Notes: generated by a model from the letters alone, not told the origin. Shown: positions 1 to 9,387, counted from the first letter of the stretch. The stretch: 25,830 nt of DNA from Acidimicrobiia bacterium (GCA_022865365.1 JALHSW010000619.1:1-25830), one strand, 5' to 3'. Numbers and translations: made by a program.

Positions 1-35
1 CTCCCGCGCTTGCCCACCGGCTAGGTTCGCCACCC

Positions 36-278
36 ATGGGTTCAAGCGGAATGAAGAAGCGGCGCAAGGGCGGCGGGAAGAGCGGCAACCACCCGCAGCA
101 CCTCCAGAAGGTGGGAAACACGCGCGAGTCGGCCGAGCACGAGCAGGCGCTCGAACGCTCCGCCATCGCCGACACCATGGGGCTGGGCAACGCGCCGGGG
201 TGGCTCAAGATGGGCTGCCTCGTCATCGGCGCCCTGATCCTCGTCGCCGCCGTGGTCGCCCTCATCTCGCTCGACTGA
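36..278 (+). CDS. Small single-pass membrane protein, unknown function
   Basis: This is an 80-residue protein of unknown function. Its N-terminal half is Lys/Arg/Gly-rich and then Glu/His-rich, with no signal peptide. Residues about 57-78 form one hydrophobic segment that ends close to the C-terminus, so it looks like a tail-anchored protein with a basic cytoplasmic head. A TAGGTT -10-like box at 22-27 lies 8 nt before the ATG, which suggests a leaderless or nearly leaderless transcript. ATG codons at 36 and 51 (residue 6) are both possible starts; 36 fits the promoter spacing. The gene converges on the fadA6 operon, with a hairpin between them. Similar short basic tail-anchored proteins are common in actinobacteria, but I do not recognise the family. 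Confidence 0.6.
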   Translation: MGSSGMKKRRKGGGKSGNHPQHLQKVGNTRESAEHEQALERSAIADTMGLGNAPGWLKMGCLVIGALILVAAVVALISLD

Positions 279-288
279 TCCCGCTCGC

Positions 289-330
289 CCGATCCCGCGC
301 GCGCTTCGCCCGATCCCGCGCGCGCTTCGC
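289..330. repeat. 21-bp tandem repeat, two copies
   Basis: Two identical 21-base units (289-309 and 310-330), each beginning CCGATCCCGCGCGCG, follow the stop codon of the small membrane protein. They lie between that gene and the nested hairpin. No function is evident. Confidence 0.8.
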
Positions 331-331
331 A

Positions 332-386
332 CGGGTTCTCGGCACGTTGAGCGACAACAGTTGTCGGCGAGCGTGCCGAGAACCCG
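332..386. terminator. Nested hairpin between convergent genes, possible bidirectional terminator
   Basis: Perfect 15-bp arms (332-346 and 372-386, CGGGTTCTCGGCACG and its complement) enclose a second palindrome, CGACAAC-A-GTTGTCG (352-366), with a 5x5 internal loop between them. It sits between the convergent small membrane protein gene and the end of fadA6. There is no clear U-tract, so it is either a GC-rich actinobacterial terminator or a dispersed palindromic repeat. Confidence 0.6.
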
Positions 387-406
387 CTGTTGGCCGCTCG
401 CTCGTG

Positions 407-1561
<1,155 letters not shown>

Positions 1562-1604
1562 CAGGGCTTCTCCTCCTGCGCGCTCGACGAGCGCTCCATC
1601 GTGC

Positions 1605-2576
1605 TCACAGGATCGCACGTCCCACGCGGTCCCGGTGCAACGCGGCATCCCCCCAGGCCGCGGCCAGCGCCCAGGCCCGCTTCATGAAGAGGTGCAGGTC
1701 GTACTCGTACGAGTAGCCGATCGCACCATGACACTGGAGCGCGTGCTTGGCCGTGAGCACGGCGGCATCGGAGGCGGTGGCCTTCGCCATCGAGACGTGC
1801 ACCGCGGTGTCCTCATCGCCGGTTGCGAGTGACCACGCCGCCCGGTACACGAGCGGACGGGCGAACTCGAGCGCGATGCGGGCGTCGGCGAGGTGGTGCT
1901 TGACCGCCTGAAAGGTCCCGATCGGCACGCCGAACTGTCGCCGTTCGGTCGCGTACGCGACCGTCAAGTCGAGCATCCGGCGAGTCAGGCCGACGAGCTG
2001 GGCTGCAGTGCCGAGTGCGCCGCGGTCGAACGCGGCCGCCGCGGCGGGCCCCTCCCCCACGACCGTCCCGCGTGTGGGCTCCCACTGCACCCGGGCGAGC
2101 CGTCGGGCGCCGTCGACCGACTCGGTCGGCGTCAGCACCACGTCGGCACGAGGGACCAGGAACCACTCACCGTCGTGCACGAGAAGAAGCCGGTCGGCCC
2201 GGTCCGCGTACGGGACGACGGGTTCGTGGAAGAACGACGTGCTGATCGTCTCGTCACCCCCGAGGGACGCTGCCGGCTCGCCGAGCAGGGGCATCGCGAC
2301 CGCGGCATGCTCGACGATCGGCTCGGGGAGCGCGGCGTACCCCGTCTCCTCGAGCAGCAGCACGAGGTCTACGTAGCTCAAGCCCAGTCCACCGACGGCC
2401 TCAGACGCCAGCAACCCGAAAACGCCCATCTCGCCGAGTGCAGGCCAGGCGCGTCCGACACGACCGGCGTCGACGCCCCATGCCTCACGCACGACCGACG
2501 GCGGGCACTCCTTGGCGAGCAGCTCACGCACCGCGTCGCGAAACGCGATCTGATCGTCGGTGAACGCGAAGCGCAT
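1605..2576 (-). CDS. Short acyl-CoA dehydrogenase subunit, FadE32/FadE33-like
   Basis: This 323-residue acyl-CoA dehydrogenase is of the short type that pairs with a longer subunit in the alpha2beta2 enzymes of steroid-degrading actinobacteria. The N-terminal helical domain starts MRFAFTDDQIAFRDAVREL. The C-terminal domain has ATERRQFGVPIGTFQAVKHH and HGAIGYSYEYDLHLF, normal for FAD-site helices. The ATG at 2576 is preferred over an upstream in-frame start because GAGGAA lies 6 nt before it and only 2 nt separate it from the fadE31 stop, implying translational coupling. By position it is the FadE31 partner (FadE32-like). FadE33/IpdE2, the reported partner of FadE30, is a close relative and cannot be excluded. 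Confidence 0.85.
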   Translation of the reverse strand: MRFAFTDDQIAFRDAVRELLAKECPPSVVREAWGVDAGRVGRAWPALGEMGVFGLLASEAVGGLGLSYVDLVLLLEETGYAALPEPIVEHAAVAMPLLGEPAASLGGDETISTSFFHEPVVPYADRADRLLLVHDGEWFLVPRADVVLTPTESVDGARRLARVQWEPTRGTVVGEGPAAAAAFDRGALGTAAQLVGLTRRMLDLTVAYATERRQFGVPIGTFQAVKHHLADARIALEFARPLVYRAAWSLATGDEDTAVHVSMAKATASDAAVLTAKHALQCHGAIGYSYEYDLHLFMKRAWALAAAWGDAALHRDRVGRAIL

Positions 2577-2578
2577 CG

Positions 2579-3718
2579 CTACTTCCTCGGGAGCCCGAGC
2601 ACTCGCTCGGCGATCACGTTGCGCTGGATCTCGTTCGTCCCCGCATAGATCGGCCCCGACAACGCGAACTGGAATCCCTTCATCCAACCGGTCTCGTCGC
2701 GCTCAGCGTCCGCCCCGAGGAGCGCGAGGGCCGCCTCGTGCAAGCGGACGTCGAGCTCGGACCAGAACACCTTGGTCATGCTCGACTCCGCTCCGAGGTT
2801 CTCGCCGTCGGTCATGCGGGTCACGGTCTGGAACGTCTGCCAGCGATACGCCTCGGCGTCGATCCACGCCTTGACGATCTCGTCGCGCACCTGCGGCGCC
2901 TCGAACGAGCCGCGCTCCCGGTGCAGCGCGAGCAGCCGCTGCGCCGTCGCCATGAACCGCCCGGGACTGCGGAGCGTGAGGCCACGCTCCGCGCTGGTCG
3001 TGGCCATCGCGACGCCCCAACCCTGGTCGACAGCGCCCAGCACCGCATCGTCGGGCACGAAGACGTCGTCGAGGAACACCTCGGCGAAGCCTTCGTCGCC
3101 GTCGAGTCGACCGAAACCGCGCACGGTGATGCCCGGCGCGTCGAGCGGCACGAGGAAATACGTGAGCCCCCGATGGCGCTCGGCCTCGGGATCGGAGCGG
3201 AACAGACCGAACAGGTGCGTGGAAAACGCGCCGCGCGTCGTCCACGTCTTCTGACCCGTGAGGCGCCAGCCGCCGGCGGCCGCGTCACGCACGGCCTTGC
3301 TCTCGATCGCGGCGAGGTCGCTGCCCGCGTTCGGCTCCGACCAGCCCTGACACCAGAGATCCTCGGCCCCCGCCATACGGGGCAGGATGTGGTCCTGCTG
3401 CTCCTTGGTCCCGAACGCGAACACCGTCGGGGCAAGCAGGAAGACGCCGTTCTGGGTGACGCGCTGGGGGCCGCCCGCGGCGTAGTACTCCTCCTCGAAG
3501 ATCAGCCATTCCATCGGCGTCGCGCCCCGCCCGCCGTACTCCTCGGGCCACGACACCATCGCCCAGCGGGCGTCGAACAGCGCCCGCTCCCACCCGAGGT
3601 GGAGCGCGAAGCCGTCACGGGTGTCGCCCGAGGGCAGGGCGTGAGGGACGTTCGCCTCGAGCCACTCCCGGCACTCGGCGCGGAACTGCTCTTCGTCGGA
3701 GGTGAACGTGAGATCCAC
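2579..3718 (-). CDS. fadE31: Acyl-CoA dehydrogenase FadE31-like, large subunit
   Basis: This 379-residue protein closely follows FadE31 (Rv3562) as I recall it, including WPEEYGGRGA, WCQGWSEPNAGSDLAAI, RSDPEAERHRGLTYF and the C-terminal YAGTNEIQRNVIAERVLG signature. It is an FAD enzyme that introduces a double bond into a steroid-derived acyl-CoA, thought to act on the dioyl-CoA left after ring opening, with the adjacent short subunit. The start is a GTG at 3718, where the family N-terminus (V/M)DLTFTSDEEQF begins. A TAGCGT box (3732 down to 3727) lies 8 nt upstream, so the transcript may be leaderless. An upstream in-frame ATG would run into the inverted repeat at 3755-3804 and is rejected. 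Confidence 0.9.
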   Translation of the reverse strand: MDLTFTSDEEQFRAECREWLEANVPHALPSGDTRDGFALHLGWERALFDARWAMVSWPEEYGGRGATPMEWLIFEEEYYAAGGPQRVTQNGVFLLAPTVFAFGTKEQQDHILPRMAGAEDLWCQGWSEPNAGSDLAAIESKAVRDAAAGGWRLTGQKTWTTRGAFSTHLFGLFRSDPEAERHRGLTYFLVPLDAPGITVRGFGRLDGDEGFAEVFLDDVFVPDDAVLGAVDQGWGVAMATTSAERGLTLRSPGRFMATAQRLLALHRERGSFEAPQVRDEIVKAWIDAEAYRWQTFQTVTRMTDGENLGAESSMTKVFWSELDVRLHEAALALLGADAERDETGWMKGFQFALSGPIYAGTNEIQRNVIAERVLGLPRK

Positions 3719-3726
3719 GGCGGGCG

Positions 3727-3732
3727 ACGCTA
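3727..3732 (-). promoter_or_regulatory. -10 box of fadE31
   Basis: Read on the minus strand this is TAGCGT, 8 nt before the GTG start of fadE31. It fits the TANNNT plus short gap pattern seen before several other genes in this window. The -35 position falls at the near edge of the inverted repeat 3755-3804. Confidence 0.5.
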
Positions 3733-3754
3733 CCCGCTCACCTCGCCCAACCCG

Positions 3755-3804
3755 TCTGTTTGTGCACTCATGGGGCCTCTGGCCCGCATGAGTGCACAAA
3801 CAGA
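3755..3804. repeat. Perfect 18-bp inverted repeat (operator or terminator)
   Basis: The arms 3755-3772 (TCTGTTTGTGCACTCATG) and 3787-3804 are perfectly complementary. The 14-base spacer contains a further GGGCC/GGCCC pairing, so a hairpin of about 23 bp is possible. It lies between the stop of the NTF2-like gene and the fadE31 promoter, both on the minus strand. No U-tract follows. It may end the upstream transcript, bind a dimeric regulator of fadE31, or be a dispersed palindrome. Confidence 0.85.
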
Positions 3805-3814
3805 GGAGGTGGGC

Positions 3815-4210
3815 TCAGGAGCCGCCGCGGGCCGCCTTCGCGAGGGCGACGGGGTCCTGGTAGTACTCGCGCCACCAGACGATCGAGCCGTCCCGCAGCT
3901 CACAGGCACTCATTCCTCGCCACTCGACGCGGCCCCCGTCGGAGCGACGCTCGACGGCGATCGTCCAGTCGGCGAGCACCACGTCGCCGGTCACGGCGAG
4001 GTGATGGAACTCGAACGACACCGGCTTGGCCCACGTGAACGACATCCGGGTCATCGGCTCGTACTCGGCGTAGCCACGGACGGTGCGCCCCGGCGTCTCC
4101 AGCACGATCTCCTCGGCGAAGCAGGCGAGGTAGGCCTCGACGTCCTCGGCGAGCCAGGCCTGGCGTCGGCGCTCGAACACGGCTCGGGCATCGTCGACCG
4201 TCAGCGTCAT
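3815..4210 (-). CDS. NTF2-like / SnoaL-type protein
   Basis: This 131-residue protein has the layout of the NTF2-like superfamily: an N-terminal helix (DDARAVFERRRQAWLAEDVEAYLACFAEEIV) followed by a cone-shaped beta sheet ending in DGSIVWWREYYQDP. Family members include SnoaL cyclases, ketosteroid isomerase relatives and many small proteins of unknown substrate. A steroid or polyketide-like ligand would suit the location but is inference. The ATG at 4210 is 6 nt downstream of CAGCAT, a weak -10 at 4222-4217. It is separated from the serine hydrolase gene by 84 bases and from fadE31 by the inverted repeat. Confidence 0.72.
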   Translation of the reverse strand: MTLTVDDARAVFERRRQAWLAEDVEAYLACFAEEIVLETPGRTVRGYAEYEPMTRMSFTWAKPVSFEFHHLAVTGDVVLADWTIAVERRSDGGRVEWRGMSACELRDGSIVWWREYYQDPVALAKAARGGS

Positions 4211-4294
4211 GACGCCATGCTGTCACTCGCGGACTGTCACGTGCCGCCGCCCTCGACCGTCCCCAACGCCTCGCCCCGGCGCGCGTCAAGGCTT

Positions 4295-5467
4295 CTACGG
4301 GTGCTCGTCGAGCACGGCGTACGTCGCCGCGATGAGGCTCTCACCCCGCGCGTCGATCTCCGACATCGACAGCTTCATCTGATTCATCACATACGCGAAC
4401 GCCACGCCGCGATCGGGATCGCAGAACGCGATCGAGCCGCCTGCCCCTGAGTGACCGAATGCGCCCGGACCGGCACTCGGCCCGAGCGTTGGGGGCAACG
4501 CGAACCCGAGACCGAAGGTGAGCGGTTGCCCGATCACGCAGTCCTTCCCGCTCGACTGCACCTCGGTCGCTCGTGCCACCGTCTCGTCCGACAGCAACCG
4601 CACGCCATCGACATCACCGATGCACGCCGCATACATCCGTGCGAGCGCCCGGGCGTCGCTGTGCCCGTTCGACGACGGCATCTGCGCGCCGCGCATCAAT
4701 CGTGTGTTCCACATGTCGTCGTATCGGAAGAGGTTCGACGGCCCACCCATCACGCGACCGAGCAGCGTCGACGGGTCGCTCAGCACCTGATCGGCAAGAC
4801 GCGCGAGGTTGGGGTCGTCCCACACCGCCGGGTAGATCCTCGCGATGCGCGCATCCTCGGACTCGGGAACGCCGAGGTAGAAGTCGAGACCGAGCGGCGT
4901 GGCGATCTCTCGGTCGATGTAGTCGCCGGGCATGAGCCCCGTCACCCGACGGATCAGCTCGCCCACGATCCATCCGTACGTGCGCGTGTGGTAACCGTGC
5001 TGCGTCCCGGGTTCCCAGTTCGGCACCTGGGCTGCGATCGCGTCGATCACCGGCTCCCAGGCCGCGACATCTTCCAGCGTGAGCTCGCCATCGATCGCCG
5101 CGAGCCCGGCACGGTGCGAGAGCACCCAACGAACCGGTATCTCCCCCTTCCCCTCGGCGGCGAACTCGGGCCAGTACTCGGCAACCGGGGCATCGGGATC
5201 GAGCACACCGCGCCCGATCAGCTGGTTGGCTGCGACTGCGGTCACACCCTTGGTGCAGGAGTAGACGATCACGATCGTGTCGCGCGCCCACGGGCGGGCT
5301 ACGTCGCGTTCTGCGAGACCGGCCCAGATGTCGACGACCGGTCGACCATCGCGGTACACGCAGTACGCGGCACCGACTTCACCGCGCTCCGCGAAGTTCG
5401 CGGCGAACGCGTCGCCGACGGGCTCGAAGCCGGGCGCGATCTCGCCGAGCACGTCCACCGCGTTCAC
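4295..5467 (-). CDS. Serine hydrolase, beta-lactamase class C / EstB esterase family
   Basis: This 390-residue hydrolase of the serine beta-lactamase fold (Lip/EstB type) has the nucleophile motif SCTK (Ser70, Lys73), a YHTRTYGW segment (Tyr159 or Tyr164 as candidate base) and a C-terminal GHSGAGGS in place of the KTG triad. No signal peptide is visible, so it should be cytoplasmic and is more likely an esterase or thioesterase than a true beta-lactamase. The GTG start at 5467 overlaps the ipdC stop by four bases (GTGA), which fixes the start and implies translational coupling. Placement as the last gene of the echA20-ipd operon suggests a role in steroid acid or CoA-ester metabolism, which is inference. 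Confidence 0.87.
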   Translation of the reverse strand: MNAVDVLGEIAPGFEPVGDAFAANFAERGEVGAAYCVYRDGRPVVDIWAGLAERDVARPWARDTIVIVYSCTKGVTAVAANQLIGRGVLDPDAPVAEYWPEFAAEGKGEIPVRWVLSHRAGLAAIDGELTLEDVAAWEPVIDAIAAQVPNWEPGTQHGYHTRTYGWIVGELIRRVTGLMPGDYIDREIATPLGLDFYLGVPESEDARIARIYPAVWDDPNLARLADQVLSDPSTLLGRVMGGPSNLFRYDDMWNTRLMRGAQMPSSNGHSDARALARMYAACIGDVDGVRLLSDETVARATEVQSSGKDCVIGQPLTFGLGFALPPTLGPSAGPGAFGHSGAGGSIAFCDPDRGVAFAYVMNQMKLSMSEIDARGESLIAATYAVLDEHP

Positions 5468-6519
5468 GCGCCGAGTCGCTTGAGCGCGTCCTCGGCCTCG
5501 TGCACGATTCGCTCGAGCAGCTCCGCGACCGTGGGGAGGTCGTCGATCACACCGACGACCTGACCGCTCGCCATCACGCCCAGGTCGGGGCGGCCATCGA
5601 CCATCGCGGCCTTGAGCAGCATCGGCGTGTTCGCCGCCATCACGACCTGGCTCCACGACAGCTCCTGCGACTTGCGCATCTCCCGGCCCTCGCGCAGCAT
5701 GTCTGCCCACGAGATCCCCGAGAGCTTCTTGAACTTCACCGCGTTGCGGACCGCGCGCGGCAGGCTCGTGAAGGAGCTCCCCTGGTCGAGCTTGTCAGTG
5801 AAGTCGGTCCGGAGCACCCGGTGCGGGACACCGTCGACCTGGGTGGTCACGAGCGTGTCGGTGACGGACTTCTCGAGGTAGACCTGCTTCACCGCGTCGC
5901 CCACCGAGCTGTCCTTGGTGAGCAGGAAGCGCGTCCCCATCGCGATCCCCGACGCTCCGTACGCGAGCGCGGCGACGAGGCCGCGCCCGTCGAAGAAGCC
6001 CCCGGCTGCGATCACAGGAAGATCTACTGCGTCGACCACCTGCGGGAGCAACAGCGTCGTCGGCACTGATCCGGTGTGGCCGCCACCCTCGCCGCCCTGC
6101 ACGAGCACCGCGTCGACCCCCCACGCCGCGACCTTCTCGGCGTGCCTGCGGGCGCCGATGGAAGGGATGACAACGACGCCGGCGTCCTTGAGCCGCTTGA
6201 TCAGCGCTTCCTTGGGTGCGAGCGCGAACGACGCGACCTTCACACCCTCCTTGATGAGCAGATCGCAGCGTTCCGCGGCGTCGGGCGCGTCCGAGCGCAG
6301 GTTCACCCCGAAGGACTTGTCGGTCTTCTCCTTGGTCTCGCGCACCGCGACGACGAGCTCGTCGTAGTCCATGGTCCCGGCGGCGAGGATGCCGAGACCC
6401 CCGGCGTTCGACGTCGCCGCGGCGAGGCGCGGCCCCGCAACCCAGCCCATCCCCGTCTGCACGATCGGCTTCTCGATGTCGCACAGGTCGCAGAGCGCGG
6501 TGTGCAGGGTGGGATGCAT
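5464..6519 (-). CDS. ipdC: IpdC, flavin-dependent NMO-family steroid oxidoreductase
   Basis: This 351-residue protein of the nitronate monooxygenase-like FMN TIM-barrel family closely resembles IpdC (Rv3553) as I recall it. Shared signatures include QTGMGWVAGPRLAAATSNAG, VQGGEGGGHTG, IAAGGFFDGRG and VMAANTPMLLKA. IpdC is required for catabolism of rings C and D. It is reported to dehydrogenate the 5-hydroxy-HIC-CoA intermediate to make the EchA20 substrate; the exact chemistry is from memory. The ATG at 6519 follows the ipdB stop by 15 bases, without a clear Shine-Dalgarno. The stop overlaps the next gene. Together with ipdA and ipdB it reproduces the conserved ipdABC order. Confidence 0.93.
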   Translation of the reverse strand: MHPTLHTALCDLCDIEKPIVQTGMGWVAGPRLAAATSNAGGLGILAAGTMDYDELVVAVRETKEKTDKSFGVNLRSDAPDAAERCDLLIKEGVKVASFALAPKEALIKRLKDAGVVVIPSIGARRHAEKVAAWGVDAVLVQGGEGGGHTGSVPTTLLLPQVVDAVDLPVIAAGGFFDGRGLVAALAYGASGIAMGTRFLLTKDSSVGDAVKQVYLEKSVTDTLVTTQVDGVPHRVLRTDFTDKLDQGSSFTSLPRAVRNAVKFKKLSGISWADMLREGREMRKSQELSWSQVVMAANTPMLLKAAMVDGRPDLGVMASGQVVGVIDDLPTVAELLERIVHEAEDALKRLGA

Positions 6520-6534
6520 CTCAGGAGGCCGTCA

Positions 6535-7299
6535 TCACGCCGAGACCTCGGCGTCGCGGAGCCCGTTCGGGTCGAGCACGTCGCGGATGAGGCGGAGGTC
6601 CTCGTCGGACGGCCCACGCGTCTCGGGGACGTCGTCGGGCACGACCAGCGCGAACCCGGTTGCTTCGACGACCTGCTCGACGGTGACCCCGGGGTGCAGC
6701 GACCGGATGCACATCGCGTGGTCGGGCGTCTCGAAGTCGAACACACCCAGGTTCGAGATCACCCGGCGGATCTCGTGGAACTCCGACGCCGCGGGGCCTG
6801 CGGCCGCCGCCCGGTCGTACCCGACTCCCGAGACGCAGTCGACGGCCTCGACGAACACCCGTGGTCCGTGCGCCGGTACGAAGTAGCTCGTGGGGTTGTT
6901 GACGGTGTTCCCCGGCGCGCCGCGCACGCCGAGCAGCTGCGCCTTGGGCTTGGCCCACGGTCCGATGCACGCGATGTTCTGGTTCCCGAACCGGTCCACC
7001 TGGGTCGCACCCATCATCACGTGGCGCCGCCCCGACCACACGATGTCGAACATCTTTCCGAACGGCAGCCACGCCTCGGCAACGCGGGGAGCGTCGGGTG
7101 CTGCGCCGGCGGGGAGCGGCGCGCCGAGCTGAACCGCATCGCCGTCGGAGTAGACCAGATCGGGCTCGAACGTGAGCGCTGCGAGCCGAGCGCCGACGGT
7201 CGGGATCGTCCCGATCGGGCTGGCGAGGATCTCGCCGTCACCGCGCCAGGCTTCGGCGCAGGCGACCACGCACACCTCGGCCAGGGTCGCGGCGCTCAT
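6535..7299 (-). CDS. ipdB: IpdB, beta subunit of ring C-opening COCHEA-CoA hydrolase
   Basis: This 254-residue protein of the class I CoA-transferase beta-subunit fold begins MSAATLAEVCVVACAEAW. It contains the SGRRHVMMGATQVDRFGNQN and RGAPGNTVNNPTSYF segments typical of IpdB (Rv3552). With IpdA it forms a heteromeric hydrolase that opens the last steroid ring in COCHEA-CoA; despite its fold it is not a CoA transferase. The ATG at 7299 overlaps the ipdA stop (ATGA), which sets the start and rejects longer in-frame extensions. The gene is followed 15 bases later by ipdC. Confidence 0.93.
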   Translation of the reverse strand: MSAATLAEVCVVACAEAWRGDGEILASPIGTIPTVGARLAALTFEPDLVYSDGDAVQLGAPLPAGAAPDAPRVAEAWLPFGKMFDIVWSGRRHVMMGATQVDRFGNQNIACIGPWAKPKAQLLGVRGAPGNTVNNPTSYFVPAHGPRVFVEAVDCVSGVGYDRAAAAGPAASEFHEIRRVISNLGVFDFETPDHAMCIRSLHPGVTVEQVVEATGFALVVPDDVPETRGPSDEDLRLIRDVLDPNGLRDAEVSA

Positions 7300-8159
7300 A
7301 CCGTCACCTCTTTGAGTGAGGTCGCGGCGAGGCGGCGGTAGTCGACCTCGGGGATGTCGATGTACTTCGTGCGGAACGCGGACCAGGCCTCGGGATCCTT
7401 GGCCGTCGCGGCGTACTCCTTCTGGATCTCTTCGTCGCGCTGGTAGTCGGGCACGCAGTGCGTGAAGTGCGCGCCGAGCGGAGCTTCGAGCACGCCCTCG
7501 GTGAAGATGCGACTGACGCGGATCGACTCGAGCGGGCCCTCGTCCACGAGATTCCCGACGGCGACGACCTTCTCGCACGAGACGAACGCACGATCCGCCG
7601 CCATCGAGAACAGGTCGTCGAAGTACCAGTCGGGGCCGAGGTACTGCGCGTCCCCCCGCTCATCGGCGCGATTCGCGTGCAGCAACGCGACGTCGAGACG
7701 CAACGCGGGCATCGCGACCAACTCCTGACCGTCGTAGGGCGACACGACCGTCTTCAGCCCCTCGTTCACTTCCATGATCGCGGAACCGATACCGGCGCGG
7801 CACGGAAGGAAGGAGACGCGCCACGCGGCGGCGCGCAACCCGAGCTGCAACATGCCCTCATCGAGCTCCATCGCCTCGATGGTGCCGTTCTGCCGCGCCG
7901 CGCGGAAATGCGGCTCCAACGGGATCGAGTCGAGCGACACGAACCCGTAGATCGCCTTCTTCACCTTCCCGGCTGCGCAGAGCATCCCGACATCGGGGCC
8001 GCCGTAGCTGACGATCGTGAGGTCGCGAAGATCGGAGCGGAGGATCGCCCGCACGATCGACATCGGCTTGCGGCGCGAGCCCCAGCCCCCGATCCCGATG
8101 GTCATGCCGTCGCGGAGCTCGGCGACGACGTCTTCCTCGGTGCAGCGCTTGTCGGTCAC
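7296..8159 (-). CDS. ipdA: IpdA, alpha subunit of ring C-opening COCHEA-CoA hydrolase
   Basis: This 287-residue class I CoA-transferase alpha-type protein, beginning with DGMTIGIGGWGSRRKPMSIV, matches IpdA (Rv3551). It pairs with IpdB to hydrolyse the ring C carbon-carbon bond and yield 6-methyl-3,7-dioxodecanedioyl-CoA. The start is a GTG at 8159 preceded closely by GGGAAGAGGAAC, a good ribosome-binding site. The 31-base gap after the Ltp-type thiolase gene is the largest in this operon. It begins with TAGCCT (8193-8188, overlapping the previous stop), which might be an internal -10. Adjacent ipdB and ipdC confirm the identity. Confidence 0.93.
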   Translation of the reverse strand: MTDKRCTEEDVVAELRDGMTIGIGGWGSRRKPMSIVRAILRSDLRDLTIVSYGGPDVGMLCAAGKVKKAIYGFVSLDSIPLEPHFRAARQNGTIEAMELDEGMLQLGLRAAAWRVSFLPCRAGIGSAIMEVNEGLKTVVSPYDGQELVAMPALRLDVALLHANRADERGDAQYLGPDWYFDDLFSMAADRAFVSCEKVVAVGNLVDEGPLESIRVSRIFTEGVLEAPLGAHFTHCVPDYQRDEEIQKEYAATAKDPEAWSAFRTKYIDIPEVDYRRLAATSLKEVTV

Positions 8160-8190
8160 GTTCCTCTTCCCGAGTGCGACCGGCCGCAGG

Positions 8191-9387
8191 CTAGTGGGTG
8201 ACGATCACGCAGCTGCCGTGGCCGAACAGGCCCTGGTTGATCGACAGCCCCACCTTCGCGCCGTCGACCTGGCGCTCGCCGGCCTCGCCGCGTAGCTGCC
8301 ACGCGAGCTCGCACACCTGCGCGATTGCCTGAGCCGGGATGGCCTCACCGAAGGACGCGAGCCCGCCGCTTGCGTTCACGGGGATCCGGCCGCCGAGGGT
8401 GGTGGCCCCCGAGTGCAGCAGGTCCTCGGCCTCGCCCGGACCGCACAGCCCGATGTTCTCGTACCAGTCGAGCTCGAGCGCAGTAGAGAGGTCGTACACC
8501 TCGGCGCACGAGAGGTCGTCGGGGCCGACGCCGGCCTCCTCGTACGCGGCGTGCGCGATCGAGTCGCGGAAGCTCCGCTCGACCGGTGGCGCGCCGACCG
8601 CCGAGTCGGTCGCGATGTCGGGCATGTCGAGGTACGTGTTCGGGTAGCTCGGTGTGACGGTCGAGATCGCAGCCACCTTGACGTGCCTCGACCGGTCGGC
8701 ACGCCGTGCGGCAAAATCCGCGCTGGCGAGCACGACCGCAGCGCCGCCGTCGCTCGTCGCACAGATGTCGACGAGCCGAAGCGGATCGGCGACGATCGGC
8801 GACTCGTCGATCTGGTCGGCGGTGAACTCCTTGCGGTACCGCGCGTACGGGTTGGCGACCCCATGCCGGCTGTTCTTGATCTTCACGGCCGCGAAGTCCT
8901 TGGTCGTCGCGCCGTAGAGCTCCATCCGACGGCGCGCGTAGAGCGCGAAGTAGGTCGGGTTCGTGGCGCCGAGCACGTGGAAGCGCAGCCAGTCGGGATC
9001 CTCCGGTCGATCCCCCGGCAGGGGTCCGAAGAAACCCTTGGGCGCGGTGTCAGCACCGACGACGACCGCCACATCGGTCATGCCCGAGAGGATCCGGGCG
9101 CGGGCCGATTCGATCGCGACCACGCCACTCGCGCACGCCGCGTAGCTCGACGAGACGGGGATCCCACGCCACCCGAGGGCCTGGGCGAACGTCGAACCCG
9201 AGACGTAGCCGGCGTAGCCGTTTCGCATCGTGTTCCCCGCGGCGAGGTAGTCAACCTCGGACCAGGCGAGGCCGGCATCAGCCAACGCCGCGCGCGCCGC
9301 GACCGCGCCGTACTCGACGAAGTTGCGGCCCCACTTCCCCCACGGGTGCATCCCGACCCCGAGTACGACGACCTCGTCCCCCGCCAT
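8191..9387 (-). CDS. Ltp/SCP-x-type thiolase-like protein, probable steroid aldolase or thiolase subunit
   Basis: This 398-residue thiolase-superfamily protein is of the lipid-transfer (Ltp) type. Visible motifs are Cys86 in SSYAACASG (nucleophile position), AEVYDLSTALELDWYENIG and a C-terminal NASGGLASFGEAIPAQ-INQGLFGHGS stretch. Relatives with a DUF35 partner, such as Ltp2-ChsH2, act as retro-aldolases that cleave steroid side chains; others are thiolases. The start is ATG 9387, sharing a base with the upstream stop (TGATG). An earlier in-frame ATG at 9408 would overlap the DUF35 gene more deeply and is less likely. Its position between echA20 and ipdA differs from M. tuberculosis, where echA20 directly precedes ipdA. 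The substrate is unknown. Confidence 0.88.
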   Translation of the reverse strand: MAGDEVVVLGVGMHPWGKWGRNFVEYGAVAARAALADAGLAWSEVDYLAAGNTMRNGYAGYVSGSTFAQALGWRGIPVSSSYAACASGVVAIESARARILSGMTDVAVVVGADTAPKGFFGPLPGDRPEDPDWLRFHVLGATNPTYFALYARRRMELYGATTKDFAAVKIKNSRHGVANPYARYRKEFTADQIDESPIVADPLRLVDICATSDGGAAVVLASADFAARRADRSRHVKVAAISTVTPSYPNTYLDMPDIATDSAVGAPPVERSFRDSIAHAAYEEAGVGPDDLSCAEVYDLSTALELDWYENIGLCGPGEAEDLLHSGATTLGGRIPVNASGGLASFGEAIPAQAIAQVCELAWQLRGEAGERQVDGAKVGLSINQGLFGHGSCVIVTH

